Source: Sediminibacterium soli (GTDB lineage: Bacteria; Bacteroidota; Bacteroidia; Chitinophagales; Chitinophagaceae). From it: a stretch of 64,000 bases of DNA. The stretch is from assembly GCF_009939225.1 (NCBI RefSeq), contig NZ_JAACJR010000008.1:1113107-1177106 (forward strand). The letters run 5' to 3'. The position numbers and the translations under genes were made by a program. Below are positions 37,903-46,561 of this stretch, piece after piece. How positions within the stretch are numbered: position 1 is the first letter of the stretch; each line of letters begins with the position of its first letter. The notes under the pieces were generated by a model, which had not been told where the DNA came from, did no database searches, and saw nothing but the letters and a program-made list of their open reading frames with translations.

Positions 37903-39468
37903 TTAATAACCGGGATTCTGCTTCAGGTTAGGGTTAACCGCCAGCGCCGCACTTGGTATAGGGTACAGCAGGTATTTGGCAGCTGATGCAGCAGGCTTCA
38001 GCGTTCTTGCGTTCAGGAAGGTGCCGAAGCGGATCATATCCTGTCTTCTCCAGCCATCCCAGTAAAACTCTCTCTGCCTTTCATCAAGCAGGTCGCCTGC
38101 TGTGAGCGCGAGCAATGGCGTAGCGCCGCGCTTTAAACGAAGCTGGTTAACACCGATCAGCGCAGAAGCCGCGTTGTTCGACCGGAGCTGTGCTTCAGCC
38201 TTCATCAACAGTACGTCTGCGTAGCGGAAGAACACATAGTCGTTATCGCAGGAACCGTCGTTAGAGGTGGTGTAGTCGATGGGATAACGCAGCACGCGGA
38301 TACCGGTCATCTCGAGGTTATTACCCGACTCCTGGTTGGCAACGGTAGCCGTAAATGCCAGCGGAGCGCCTTTCCTGTCCTGTAACGGAGCATCTGTTTT
38401 CCAGTCGTACTGCTGACCCACCAGGAAACCGGCGTTAACGCGGTTACCGGGGTTAGGCAGGTTAGCGGCAGGACTTAAATCTTTGTAATTGGTACCCCTT
38501 CTTTCGTCGGTAGCTTCAAATTTATTATACACTTCCGCCAGTGTGGAGAAGCCGTTCCAGCCGCTCTTGTTCTGGTTGTAATGCAGGGTTTTGTACCAGG
38601 AAGAACGGATGTTACCGCCTTTTGAACCACCGATACTGAGGTTGGTAAAGATGTTCTCGTTGGAATTGGTGGTGTTGCTTGGCGCGTAGTTGTCAAACAC
38701 GCTGTTTGCCAGCGAGTAGCCTGTTATCTGGTCGGCAAGCGCGATCACTTTTGTCATATCGCCCGCGTCAAAAGCAGGTGCGGCACGGTTGATAAATGCG
38801 CCTTTGTTCAGGTAGCATTTCATCAGCAGTACGCGGCAGGCGTCTTTGTTGGCCTGGTAAGCTTTACCGCCCGCTGAAGGACCTGCCGGCAGGTCGTTCT
38901 GGATGGCTGTGAGCTCGGAGATGATGAAGTTCGCCGCGTCGGCACCGCTCAATACCTTGGGTGCGTTCAGCAGGTTCTCACCCGGATCGCGGTAAGGTAC
39001 CTGGCCATAGAGGTCGAGTACGGTAAACATGGCAAATGCACGGATATACCTGGCTTCAGCCGCCTGTTGCGCCGACGGTTTGAAGGTCAGCACGTTGGTG
39101 GTATTGAACACGATGCTCAGCAGCGAGTTGAAAGAACTGCCCACCTGCGCGTGGTCGGCATTCCAGTTATGCGTGTGGATTACCCTCCATACACCGTTAT
39201 CGTCCCAGTCGCCACCGCGTGTGGGCACCAGTGATTCATCAGAGCTGTTCTCCTCCAGAGAGGTAGGGCCATCCTGGTTACCAAATGTCTGCAGACCGTC
39301 GTAGCAGGCCTGCAGCAGTACCGACACATCTGTTTTGGCCAGCAGGATCGCCTGGGCCTGATCGGCGGTAAGAGAGGAATTCAACTTCTCATCAAGCTTG
39401 GTACAGGCGGCAAGACCCAGTCCCAGCGTGAGCGTCAGCGCGACCGTGGAAGTTTTTATATGTTTCAT
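37903..39468 (-). CDS. SusD/RagB-family lipoprotein (second SusCD pair)
   Basis: Surface glycan-binding lipoprotein, 521 residues, with the lipobox LGLAAC (Cys22). SusD features include the early helix (LLQACYDGLQTFGNQDGP), the TPR-like AEARYIRAFAMFTVLDLYGQVPY segment, the ADVLLMKAEAQLRSNN segment and the C-terminal ERQREFYWDGWRRQDMIRFG, ending LKQNPGY. It begins 54 bp after the SusC gene. Ligand unknown; no glycoside hydrolase is encoded in this unit. Confidence 0.95.
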   Translation of the reverse strand: MKHIKTSTVALTLTLGLGLAACTKLDEKLNSSLTADQAQAILLAKTDVSVLLQACYDGLQTFGNQDGPTSLEENSSDESLVPTRGGDWDDNGVWRVIHTHNWNADHAQVGSSFNSLLSIVFNTTNVLTFKPSAQQAAEARYIRAFAMFTVLDLYGQVPYRDPGENLLNAPKVLSGADAANFIISELTAIQNDLPAGPSAGGKAYQANKDACRVLLMKCYLNKGAFINRAAPAFDAGDMTKVIALADQITGYSLANSVFDNYAPSNTTNSNENIFTNLSIGGSKGGNIRSSWYKTLHYNQNKSGWNGFSTLAEVYNKFEATDERRGTNYKDLSPAANLPNPGNRVNAGFLVGQQYDWKTDAPLQDRKGAPLAFTATVANQESGNNLEMTGIRVLRYPIDYTTSNDGSCDNDYVFFRYADVLLMKAEAQLRSNNAASALIGVNQLRLKRGATPLLALTAGDLLDERQREFYWDGWRRQDMIRFGTFLNARTLKPAASAAKYLLYPIPSAALAVNPNLKQNPGY

Positions 39469-39522
39469 AAACGTTATTTTAAGTATTGTAGTTATATACG
39501 GTTAAAATGTCTTTTGTGTTGC

Positions 39523-42483
39523 TTACAGTCCAAAGTTTAAACCAAACAGGAAGGATTTGGAGGAAGGGTAAGGGATGTACTCGATACCCAGTGAAGGAAC
39601 ACCGCCGATGTTTTTGTCGGTATTCACCTCAGGATCAAATCCGGAATATTTGGTGATCACGAAAAGGTTTTGTGCTGTAAAGAACACATTCACATTTTTG
39701 ATGTTCTTGCCCATGTTACCTACGCGGTAGCTGAGTGAAAGGTTTGCCAGTTTCAGGTAATCGCCTTTTTCAAGATACCTTGAAGAGGTGGTGATCGGGT
39801 TGGCCAGGCTTTCTTTTACCGGACCACCGATCAGCGAGGCAGCAATATTCCTGGTTCCGAGGTTACCGATAGGCACGATCGCGTTCAGCGTGTTGTTATA
39901 GATCATATGACCCATAGCACCGTTGAGGTTGGCAACCAGTGTCCATTTCTTCCAGGTAACATCAGAGCTGATACCCAGCAGTGTTTTGGGGTTGGGGTTA
40001 CCGATATAATACAGGGTATTGCCATTATCGCCGTACACACTGTTACCGGAAGCATCCAGACCGTCAAATCTTTTCAGGTAGAATGCGTTCAGGGGCTGGC
40101 CGGAAGCCAAACGCTGGATGCTGGCACCCGAAAGACCCTGGCCGCTGATGGAACCGGTCAGCACGGCCGGACCTTTGTAGTTCTGCATTTCGTTCTTCAT
40201 GAAAGCGGCGTTAACAGACGCGTTCCATGTTACGGAGGTGTTTCTAACCAGCGCCGCGCCGAGGGTAACTTCAATACCCTTGTTGATTACGTTACCGGGC
40301 AGGTTGATCCAGTATTTGGTAGCCGGAGCAGGCTGTATCGCGTCAAAGTTGAACAGGATATCCGTGGTGTTCTTGTTGAAGTAATCAACCGTACCGAACA
40401 CCCTTCCGCCAAACAGTTCGAAATCGATACCGATATCGTATTGCTTGGTTGACTCCCATTTCAGATCGGGGTTGGCTACGTTGGCCAGTGCAATGGAACC
40501 CTGTCTGAAAGTATACTGCGCCTGTGCGGAACCCGCAGGGAAGGCCTGGTTACCCGTGATACCCCATGAAGCCCTCAGCTTCAGGTTGGAGAAAGTGTTG
40601 TTGCCTTTCAGGAAATCTTCGTTGCTGATGTTCCAGGCAGCGGCAACAGAGGGGAAATAGCCGTATTTATTGTTGGAACCGAACTTACTGGAACCATCGG
40701 CCCTGAATGTACCGGTTACGAGGTATTTATCGCGGTAGTTGAAAATGGCCCTGGCAAAATAAGACTGCAGGGAAGAAGAAGGATCTTCAAAACCGAATAC
40801 CTGGCGGCTTGTCTGGCTTGAGTTCTGCAGGATGCTGGTATAGGATACCTGGTCCGAAGTAAAGTCAAGCGCGGTGATGCCGTTGCCTTTGAAAGAGAAT
40901 TTCTGGTATTCGTAACCCGCCAGACCGGTAAAGCTGAGGCCGGAGCTAATCTGCTTGCTGTAGTTCAGCGTATGCTGCAGTACCATGGCAGTGAGCTCGT
41001 TGTTCAGATAACCTGCAAAGCCCCTGTTCTCGATACCGGTGAGCGTGATATAAGCAGCTTCAGTGGCCCTTCTCACACCTACCTGGTGGTTAAGGCTGAA
41101 ATTGAATTTATATTCCAGGTCGTCGGTGAGTTTGTACCCCACACCCACTGTACCGAATAAATTGGTCACATCGGCCTTATCATTATATCCCTGCTGCATG
41201 GCAAGCGGGTTTACCGTAGTGGAACCGGGAATGATGTTCAGGGAACCGTCTGCCTTACGCAGCGCCTGGGTGGGGTTCCACTGCAATGCCATACCTATGA
41301 TATTGGAAGTAAAACCGGCATCGTTACTGATCGGTCCGATATTTTCGGTGTTGTGTGCGGCAAGCACGTTGAAGTCAACTGACAGTTTCCTGCTCTCCAG
41401 GAATTTGTACTGTCCGTTCATATTAAAGGTGTATTTCTTCAGACCTGTTCTTTTCAGGATACCTTCCTGGTTCATATAACCGAAAGACATACGGTATTTA
41501 CCATTCTCCGAACCGCCGCTCATACCGAGGTTCACGTTGTGCGTGATGGCTGTCTGGAAAATCTGGTCCGTAGCGTCAACACTTGTTCCCAGATCACCGC
41601 CGGTAAGACCATAGCTTTTCAGCGCAGCACGGTACTGATCGCCCGAAAGCACATTGTATTTCTTGCGGATCTTGCTGAAACCAAGAGAATAGTTCAGATC
41701 GATCCTCGGAGCACCTGCCTGTCCTCTTTTGGTGGTGATCATGATCACACCGTTCGCGCCGCGTGAGCCGTAGATCGCTGTACCGGAGGCATCTTTCAGC
41801 ACATCCATCGAAGCGATGTCATTGGGGTTATAGAAATACAGCGGGTTCACATCAGGTGTGCTGCCCAGACCGGCAACGTTCAGACCCGGACGTGCATTTC
41901 TTCCGTCCAGCGGAATACCGTCGATCACAAACAGCGGAGAGTTACCCGAACGAACGGAGTTGTTACCCCTGATACGAACGGTGGTGGCGCCACCGGGCGC
42001 ACCGCTGTTGTTGATCACCTGCAGACCCGCAACCTTACCCTGGATCAACTGATCGGGGGCTGTGATCACACCGGTATTGAAGTCCTTGGCTTTTACAGAA
42101 GTCACCGCACCTGTAAGATCGCGCTTACGCGTGGTGCCGTAACCGATCACCACCACTTCCCCCAGCTGTTCGTTGGTGGCAGTAAGCGCAACATTGGCGG
42201 TGGTGCTGTTCTGTACATTCATCTCCTGTGTGCCAAAGCCCACGGAAGAAAACACAAGTGTGGTGGTTGCCGACGGAACCGACAGACGGAAAGAACCATC
42301 CGCACCTGTCTGCGTACCCGTTTTGGAACCTTTTGCCACAACGGATACACCTACCAGGGGGGAACCATCCTTCACGTCAGTTACTTTACCTGTGATCGTT
42401 TTGTTCTGCGCCTGCGAAAGAAGGGCGAATACGCAGGCGAATAAACCCACAAGCGTGGGCCTGACAAGCAACTTTAAATACAT
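39523..42483 (-). CDS. SusC/RagA-family TonB-dependent transporter (second pair)
   Basis: Outer-membrane importer, 986 residues. A signal peptide ends near LLSQAQ (residue 26). The carboxypeptidase-like domain (KTITGKVTDVKDGSPLVGVSV), the TonB-box region (GEVVVIGYGTTRKRDLTGAV), the plug (ASGTAIYGSRGANGVIMITTK) and a barrel ending in FLFGLNFGL follow in order. It is shorter than the SusC of the pectin locus. The promoter region carries two palindromes (42510-42524 and 42723-42746). It heads the unit SusC-SusD-FG-GAP-FG-GAP. Confidence 0.95.
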   Translation of the reverse strand: MYLKLLVRPTLVGLFACVFALLSQAQNKTITGKVTDVKDGSPLVGVSVVAKGSKTGTQTGADGSFRLSVPSATTTLVFSSVGFGTQEMNVQNSTTANVALTATNEQLGEVVVIGYGTTRKRDLTGAVTSVKAKDFNTGVITAPDQLIQGKVAGLQVINNSGAPGGATTVRIRGNNSVRSGNSPLFVIDGIPLDGRNARPGLNVAGLGSTPDVNPLYFYNPNDIASMDVLKDASGTAIYGSRGANGVIMITTKRGQAGAPRIDLNYSLGFSKIRKKYNVLSGDQYRAALKSYGLTGGDLGTSVDATDQIFQTAITHNVNLGMSGGSENGKYRMSFGYMNQEGILKRTGLKKYTFNMNGQYKFLESRKLSVDFNVLAAHNTENIGPISNDAGFTSNIIGMALQWNPTQALRKADGSLNIIPGSTTVNPLAMQQGYNDKADVTNLFGTVGVGYKLTDDLEYKFNFSLNHQVGVRRATEAAYITLTGIENRGFAGYLNNELTAMVLQHTLNYSKQISSGLSFTGLAGYEYQKFSFKGNGITALDFTSDQVSYTSILQNSSQTSRQVFGFEDPSSSLQSYFARAIFNYRDKYLVTGTFRADGSSKFGSNNKYGYFPSVAAAWNISNEDFLKGNNTFSNLKLRASWGITGNQAFPAGSAQAQYTFRQGSIALANVANPDLKWESTKQYDIGIDFELFGGRVFGTVDYFNKNTTDILFNFDAIQPAPATKYWINLPGNVINKGIEVTLGAALVRNTSVTWNASVNAAFMKNEMQNYKGPAVLTGSISGQGLSGASIQRLASGQPLNAFYLKRFDGLDASGNSVYGDNGNTLYYIGNPNPKTLLGISSDVTWKKWTLVANLNGAMGHMIYNNTLNAIVPIGNLGTRNIAASLIGGPVKESLANPITTSSRYLEKGDYLKLANLSLSYRVGNMGKNIKNVNVFFTAQNLFVITKYSGFDPEVNTDKNIGGVPSLGIEYIPYPSSKSFLFGLNFGL

Positions 42484-42509
42484 AAATGGCAGTTTATTGG
42501 TTATTAAGC

Positions 42510-42524
42510 GTGTACAAAGTACAC
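42510..42524. promoter_or_regulatory. 15-bp palindrome just upstream of SusC
   Basis: GTGTAC-AAA-GTACAC is an exact inverted repeat 27-41 bp before the SusC start codon. On the minus strand it contains ACTTTG, similar to the end of the Bacteroidota -7 element TAnnTTTG, so it may overlap the promoter and act as an operator. This is inference. Confidence 0.45.
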
Positions 42525-42722
42525 ATTTTATCGCGAAAAAAAATTTTTGTTAAATCTTTTTGGGATTTTTTTTACCTAAAACCTGCAATCGTTTCCTCAA
42601 AGACTTCCCCGACCTGAAAAACGATGCATCTTTTCGCAGAATTTTCTGCAATAGACGGCCCGTTTTCAGTTCCTAAATATATGCGGACAAGCGGGTTTAA
42701 AAGTTAGGGAAATCTGCTATCT

Positions 42723-42746
42723 GTTTTCGCAAACGTTTGCGAAAAC
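42723..42746. promoter_or_regulatory. Perfect 24-bp palindrome, LacI/CRE-like operator candidate
   Basis: Each half is GTTTTCGCAAAC and its exact complement, meeting at a central CG (AAACGTTT core), the pattern typical of LacI-family operators. It lies 240 bp upstream of SusC, in the 306-bp gap after the serine hydrolase gene (end 42790). No U-run follows on either side, so a terminator is less likely. The rest of the gap is AT-rich and includes TGCAATCGTTTCC (42586-42598), similar to part of the pectin-locus operator. Confidence 0.6.
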
Positions 42747-42789
42747 CTTTGTTGTGGAAATTTTTGTGGCCACCGGCGGCCCTGCCTGG

Positions 42790-43680
42790 TCAAAATTGGC
42801 CGCTTGCATAGCGGTATACCAGTTCCGACACAGCAGCCAGGGTTTCGACGGCCGCCTTCTCGTCTTCCAGGTTCTTTGACAGCAGCACCAGCACGTATTT
42901 TCTTCCGTCGGGCAGCAATACAATGCCCGAATCGTGCTGCACACCGGTGATGGATCCGGTTTTGTGCGCCACACGCACTTCTTTGGGAAGTTTTGCCGGG
43001 ATGATCTCGTTGAACTGCTGGTCAAGCAGGATACCGATCATTTCATCACAGGCTTTTGCATCGATGATCTCCGCCCTGGCCATTTTATCGTAAATGGTCA
43101 TCAGGTCTAGGGCGGTGGTGGTATTGTTCCATCCTTTCCGGTAGGCTTTGCTGTCTTCCACGCCACGCAGCACCTGTGTTTTTTCCGCTCCCAGCTGCCG
43201 CATGGTTTGGGTTACCTGCCTGGCATCTGCCAGTTCTATCAGCAGATTGGTGGCGAGGTTGCTGCTTTTAATGATCATCTGGTAAAGCAGGTCGCCGATG
43301 GTTTTCTTTGTGCCGATCTGCGTATACAGTTCCTGCTGGCCGTCGTCTGCGGCGTTAAGGCTGTAGCCGCTGCTGTCAACGATACTGCTGAATGAATTCC
43401 TGACCACCACACTGTCTGTCAGCCGTATCTTTTTCAGCCCGTCAAGCCTGAACAGCTCGATCATTACCGGAGTTTTCATCGTACTGGCGGCATGAAATGA
43501 TTCCTGCTCGTTGATCAGGATGGTTTCGCCTGTCTGGCTGTTCCGGAAAGCCATGGCAAAAACGCCCCGCTGACCCGCGAATAATCGTTTGATCTCTGCC
43601 GATACCGATACGGCAGAGGATTGCCCCCTACCTGATGTGACCATACCAACCATGAGCAGAATTATTAACCGGTAACGCAT
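42790..43680 (-). CDS. Class A beta-lactamase-related serine hydrolase
   Basis: Exported protein of 296 residues from the ATG at 43680 (signal MRYRLIILLMVGMVTSGRGQ); the frame extends 17 codons upstream without a signal. Penicillin-recognising fold motifs: S-x-x-K in ASTMKTPVM (nucleophile Ser), SSN in place of SDN (IKSSNLATN), and KTG (HKTGSITGV). A Glu lies in the omega-loop-like RGVEDSKAYRKGW segment, but the usual ExxLN order is absent. It belongs with Beta-lactamase2-type hydrolases; resistance activity cannot be assumed and a cell-wall or esterase role is possible. Its 3' end faces the SusC promoter region. Confidence 0.8.
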   Translation of the reverse strand: MRYRLIILLMVGMVTSGRGQSSAVSVSAEIKRLFAGQRGVFAMAFRNSQTGETILINEQESFHAASTMKTPVMIELFRLDGLKKIRLTDSVVVRNSFSSIVDSSGYSLNAADDGQQELYTQIGTKKTIGDLLYQMIIKSSNLATNLLIELADARQVTQTMRQLGAEKTQVLRGVEDSKAYRKGWNNTTTALDLMTIYDKMARAEIIDAKACDEMIGILLDQQFNEIIPAKLPKEVRVAHKTGSITGVQHDSGIVLLPDGRKYVLVLLSKNLEDEKAAVETLAAVSELVYRYASGQF

Positions 43681-43884
43681 ATTGCCGCTTCCATTACTGC
43701 TACAAAATACGGCCAGGGCCGGTAAAAACAAGCGGGATGATACCCCGAACGGGAATTAAGACCCTACAGCCGGGTAGACAGGGCGGATTGGGTGGATGCA
43801 TACCGGGCACAGGATTCCGCCGGCGTACAAGCATTGGTTTCTTTTCTGTCGCTGTGCCGGATGACAGGGTATCCGGCCGGTACT

Positions 43885-44214
43885 TCAGGCGCGCGAACGG
43901 GTGTATTGTTTGTCGATATTGCCCATATCCGGATAGCGCTCCTGGTAATTCCTGAGGTAGTTCTTCAGCAGCGTCTGGTTGCGTTTATACTCGTACATAC
44001 GCGCCTTGTCGTTCAGGTTCCGGTTGGTGTTGATACCGAATAAACGGTAAAAAGGACACCGACCGCGAAAACAGGTCAATACAAGAATGTATGCAAAAAT
44101 GAAGAACCCGATGGCCACCGGTCCTACGATCAGTTTGGTGAATACGATGATGGAAATAACAATTGCGACAAGCATCCTGATGATCTTATCCACAAAGCTC
44201 ATGTTGCTTCTCAT
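43885..44214 (-). CDS. DUF2892 inner-membrane protein
   Basis: 109 residues. The N-terminus (MSFVDKIIRMLVAIVISIIVF) and the second hydrophobic segment (VAIGFFIFAYILVLTCFRGRCPFY) form the two-helix DUF2892 module also found attached to rhodanese domains; the Cys-containing CFRGRCP end of that segment is typical. A charged C-terminal tail (LNDKARMYEYKRNQTLLKNYL) is extra. The start could also be four codons later (44202). Function unknown; it stands alone between a hydrolase and dps. Confidence 0.8.
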   Translation of the reverse strand: MRSNMSFVDKIIRMLVAIVISIIVFTKLIVGPVAIGFFIFAYILVLTCFRGRCPFYRLFGINTNRNLNDKARMYEYKRNQTLLKNYLRNYQERYPDMGNIDKQYTRSRA

Positions 44215-44374
44215 AAATATCAGATTTTAAGCGTACTGCAAATTACCGGTAAAGGTCCTACTATCCTTTTTCCGAAGCATTACAGAAAAATCAAAAATAG
44301 TTACATGATTCTCACTTTTGATTTTCTTCCTATATGACACGACCCTATCAGCCGCCGCTGCTTGTGCTTAAAAA

Positions 44375-44400
44375 ATAGGGCGATGAAAGTTCATCGCCCT
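44375..44400 (-). terminator. Intrinsic terminator of dps
   Basis: AGGGCGATGAA (44377-44387) pairs perfectly with TTCATCGCCCT (44390-44400). On the minus strand it is followed by ATTTTTTAAG. It lies 54 bp after the dps stop codon. Confidence 0.85.
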
Positions 44401-44453
44401 GAAATCAATATCCTTGTGTTCCGGTTAACAAATCGTCAATTCCCAACAGGTCC

Positions 44454-44927
44454 TCAGGCAAAGTACCTTCTCAGCACCCATGCGGTTGTTTCATGTTCTT
44501 CCATCAGTCCGGTGAGGAAATCTGCCGTGCCGGCATCCTTGTATTTTTCGCTGCAGTCGTCAACATAACCGCGCAGCGACTGTATCTGCATTTCGTGATC
44601 GCCGAGCAGTTCTTTGAGCATGTCTTTGGCGGAGGGATATTTACCCGGCGCTTCTTTCAGACTGGCTTCTTTCAGAAATTCTTCCATCGTGCCGATGGTT
44701 TTTGACCCGAGCTTATTGATGCGCTCGGCCACCGCATCGATCGATGCCGCGAGCTGGTCGTATTGTTTTTCGAAGAGTTTGTGCAGCTCCATAAAACTTT
44801 CCCCTGCTATATTCCAGTGAAATTTCCTGGTTTTGACGTACAGAACCATTTCATCTGCCAGTACCGCGGTAAGGGTGGCGGCGATGGCGGACAGGTTTTT
44901 CTCGGATATGCCGATATTCGGTTTCAT
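44454..44927 (-). CDS. dps: Dps family DNA-binding ferritin-like protein
   Basis: Iron-storing, DNA-protecting mini-ferritin, 157 residues, the usual length. It has the four-helix pattern with the shared-subunit ferroxidase residues: KFHWNIAGESFMELHKLFEKQYDQL (His in HWN, Asp and Glu in the following helix) and the DAVAERINKLGSK turn. The C-terminal helix carries GLMEEHETTAWVLRRYF. The N-terminal tail is short with few lysines (MKPNIGISEKN), so DNA binding may be weak. Single gene with its own terminator at 44375-44400; expected to respond to oxidative stress or starvation. Confidence 0.93.
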   Translation of the reverse strand: MKPNIGISEKNLSAIAATLTAVLADEMVLYVKTRKFHWNIAGESFMELHKLFEKQYDQLAASIDAVAERINKLGSKTIGTMEEFLKEASLKEAPGKYPSAKDMLKELLGDHEMQIQSLRGYVDDCSEKYKDAGTADFLTGLMEEHETTAWVLRRYFA

Positions 44928-45038
44928 ATGCCGTGTTTTAAAGGTGACGGATACAATACCTGTTTAAAATTTCATACCAGGCCTGAGCGCTGTACGCCAT
45001 GGCATACTTTTTGAATTCTTCGGTTATAATCCGTACAC

Positions 45039-45749
45039 ATGAAGAAAATCTTTACCTCCGTCTGTCTTACTGCCGCCTTCTTTTTCAGCGGCTGCAGCTC
45101 GTTAAAGAATATCGGCGACTATCTCTCCGAAGCCGATGCCGTCAATGCCATCCGGGAAGCACTGATTATCGGCAGTAATTTTGGCGTTAACTCGCTGGGA
45201 CAGCATGGTTCTTTCAGCAGGGATGTACTGCTGAATGCCGTACTGCCGCAGGAGGCACAGAAACTTGTTCAGACACTCGACCGCCTGGGTCTTGCCGCAG
45301 AACTGAACCGGTTTACCAACACGCTTGACAATGCTGCCGTGCAGGCAGTGACCCGTTCGGGTCCCATTTTTGTCGACGGTATCCGCAGGATGTCGATCAG
45401 GGATGCGATCAATATCGTCAAGAATGGCGGAACGGCCGCCACAGATTACCTGCGCAGAACGGTCGGTGATACGCTGCGCGGTACGGTTCGTCCCGTTATG
45501 CGCACAGCACTCGATGAATACGGTGTACAGCAGTCATGGGATAAGCTGGTGGCGCCTGCAAAAATCCTGCTGGGCAACAGGCTTGGCATGAACCTGGACC
45601 TGGACAATGTAATGGCCGTGATCGTAACCAATGCCATGTTCAGCAAAATAGAACAACAGGAAATCGAGATCCGCACCAACGCCCAGGCAAGAACCAGCGC
45701 CAGTCTGAGAAGGGTATTCGGAAGGGACTGGAACCTGGTAAGAAATTAG
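45039..45749 (+). CDS. DUF4197 lipoprotein
   Basis: Exported lipoprotein of 236 residues, lipobox FFSGC (Cys19). The family DUF4197 is recognised from EADAVNAIREALIIGSNFGVNSL near the start, VLLNAVLPQEAQKLVQTL, the SIRDAINIVKNGGTAATDYLRR segment and the C-terminal pattern ending in RRVFGRDW. Largely helical; function unknown. It converges with the minus-strand gene at 45901, the two sharing the terminator at 45801-45841. Confidence 0.85.
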   Translation: MKKIFTSVCLTAAFFFSGCSSLKNIGDYLSEADAVNAIREALIIGSNFGVNSLGQHGSFSRDVLLNAVLPQEAQKLVQTLDRLGLAAELNRFTNTLDNAAVQAVTRSGPIFVDGIRRMSIRDAINIVKNGGTAATDYLRRTVGDTLRGTVRPVMRTALDEYGVQQSWDKLVAPAKILLGNRLGMNLDLDNVMAVIVTNAMFSKIEQQEIEIRTNAQARTSASLRRVFGRDWNLVRN

Positions 45750-45800
45750 CGCGGCCAATGGCCGTTTGGGTTGCCGGTCGGAAACATACGATCCGGCATT

Positions 45801-45841
45801 GATCAAAAAAGAGAATTGCCGGGCAATTCTCTTTTTTGATC
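45801..45841. terminator. Bidirectional terminator, perfect 20-bp inverted repeat
   Basis: GATCAAAAAAGAGAATTGCC (45801-45820) and its exact complement (45822-45841) flank one central base. A- and T-runs on both arms let it stop transcription from the DUF4197 gene and from the convergent gene at 45901. Confidence 0.9.
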
Positions 45842-45900
45842 TTACTGACTTGTTTTACAATCTGTGCCCGGCGGAAATCCGCATCCGGCAATTGACCTGC

Positions 45901-46197
45901 CTAGTCGGCCACATCTGATTCCGAAGTGGTGGTTTTGGTAACGGTGCCGTCACCGCGCCTGTAAACGGTTGTCTTGCTCTGGGCGCGACGGCTGCTGCCA
46001 CCGCTGAATAACAACAGGATGATCAGCAATAATACCACACCGGCTACCCAAAGCCAGTTGCGGCTGAACCAACTGCCTACATCGTTACCGTTGATCTCCA
46101 CTTTTGCATCCTGTGCCCAGGAGATCACCTGGAAAAATACCACCACGAAAATGGTAAGAAAGGTCTTTACTGCAAATCGATGCGTTATCTGTTTCAT
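45901..46197 (-). CDS. Small membrane protein, function unknown
   Basis: 98 residues. A signal sequence (FLTIFVVVFFQVISWAQ) is followed by a short periplasmic piece, one transmembrane helix (WLWVAGVVLLLIILLLF) and a basic/Thr-rich cytoplasmic tail (SRRAQSKTTVYRRGDGTVTKTTTSES). Small proteins of this build are frequent in Bacteroidota; no function is assigned. A second small membrane protein gene lies directly upstream at 46252. Confidence 0.75.
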   Translation of the reverse strand: MKQITHRFAVKTFLTIFVVVFFQVISWAQDAKVEINGNDVGSWFSRNWLWVAGVVLLLIILLLFSGGSSRRAQSKTTVYRRGDGTVTKTTTSESDVAD

Positions 46198-46251
46198 GGT
46201 ATGATTTTAAAAATGAACAAATTCGTTTCCCATCAGGTTAAAAAACCATGC

Positions 46252-46425
46252 CTATCCTTTTTTCCCCATTTTTCCGATCAGGAAAACGATCAGTCCGATA
46301 ATGGCCGCCACCAGCAGGATGCCTGTCCATACCCCGGCCTTAAAAATATCGCCGATCAAACGGCAGCCCGACAGAAAAAAGAACATCAGCGACAATATGC
46401 CCGCGGATAACCATTTTATTTTCAT
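46252..46425 (-). CDS. Small lipoprotein-like membrane protein, 57 residues
   Basis: A short gene from ATG at 46425 to TAG at 46252. The peptide opens MKIKWLSAGILSLMFFFLSGC (lipobox-like SGC, Cys21), continues RLIGDIFKAGVWTG and ends with a transmembrane helix ILLVAAIIGLIVFLIGK and GKKG. Very similar small proteins are common in Bacteroidota and are often mislabelled as phosphatidate cytidylyltransferase. Function unknown. It precedes the 98-residue membrane protein by 54 bp on the same strand. Confidence 0.75.
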   Translation of the reverse strand: MKIKWLSAGILSLMFFFLSGCRLIGDIFKAGVWTGILLVAAIIGLIVFLIGKMGKKG

Positions 46426-46561
46426 ATACCTTATTTGTTATGATTACTGTACCTGCAAAATTCCGCTATATCATGCAGGCGGTCATTACAATCTCTTTGG
46501 ACGATCTTGTATGATTCCCACCCCATTGATGGCATAACTTTATTAACCTCTCTGCAGAGCT

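Noticed and set aside
36785-37906. 373-codon plus-strand frame
   Set aside because: Lies opposite the first FG-GAP gene; the long frame is a side effect of the repeated calcium-loop codons (poly-Val/Ile/His pattern), with no domain of its own.
42723-42746. 24-bp palindrome as terminator of the serine hydrolase gene
   Set aside because: No loop and no U-run on either strand; the CG-centred symmetry fits an operator better.
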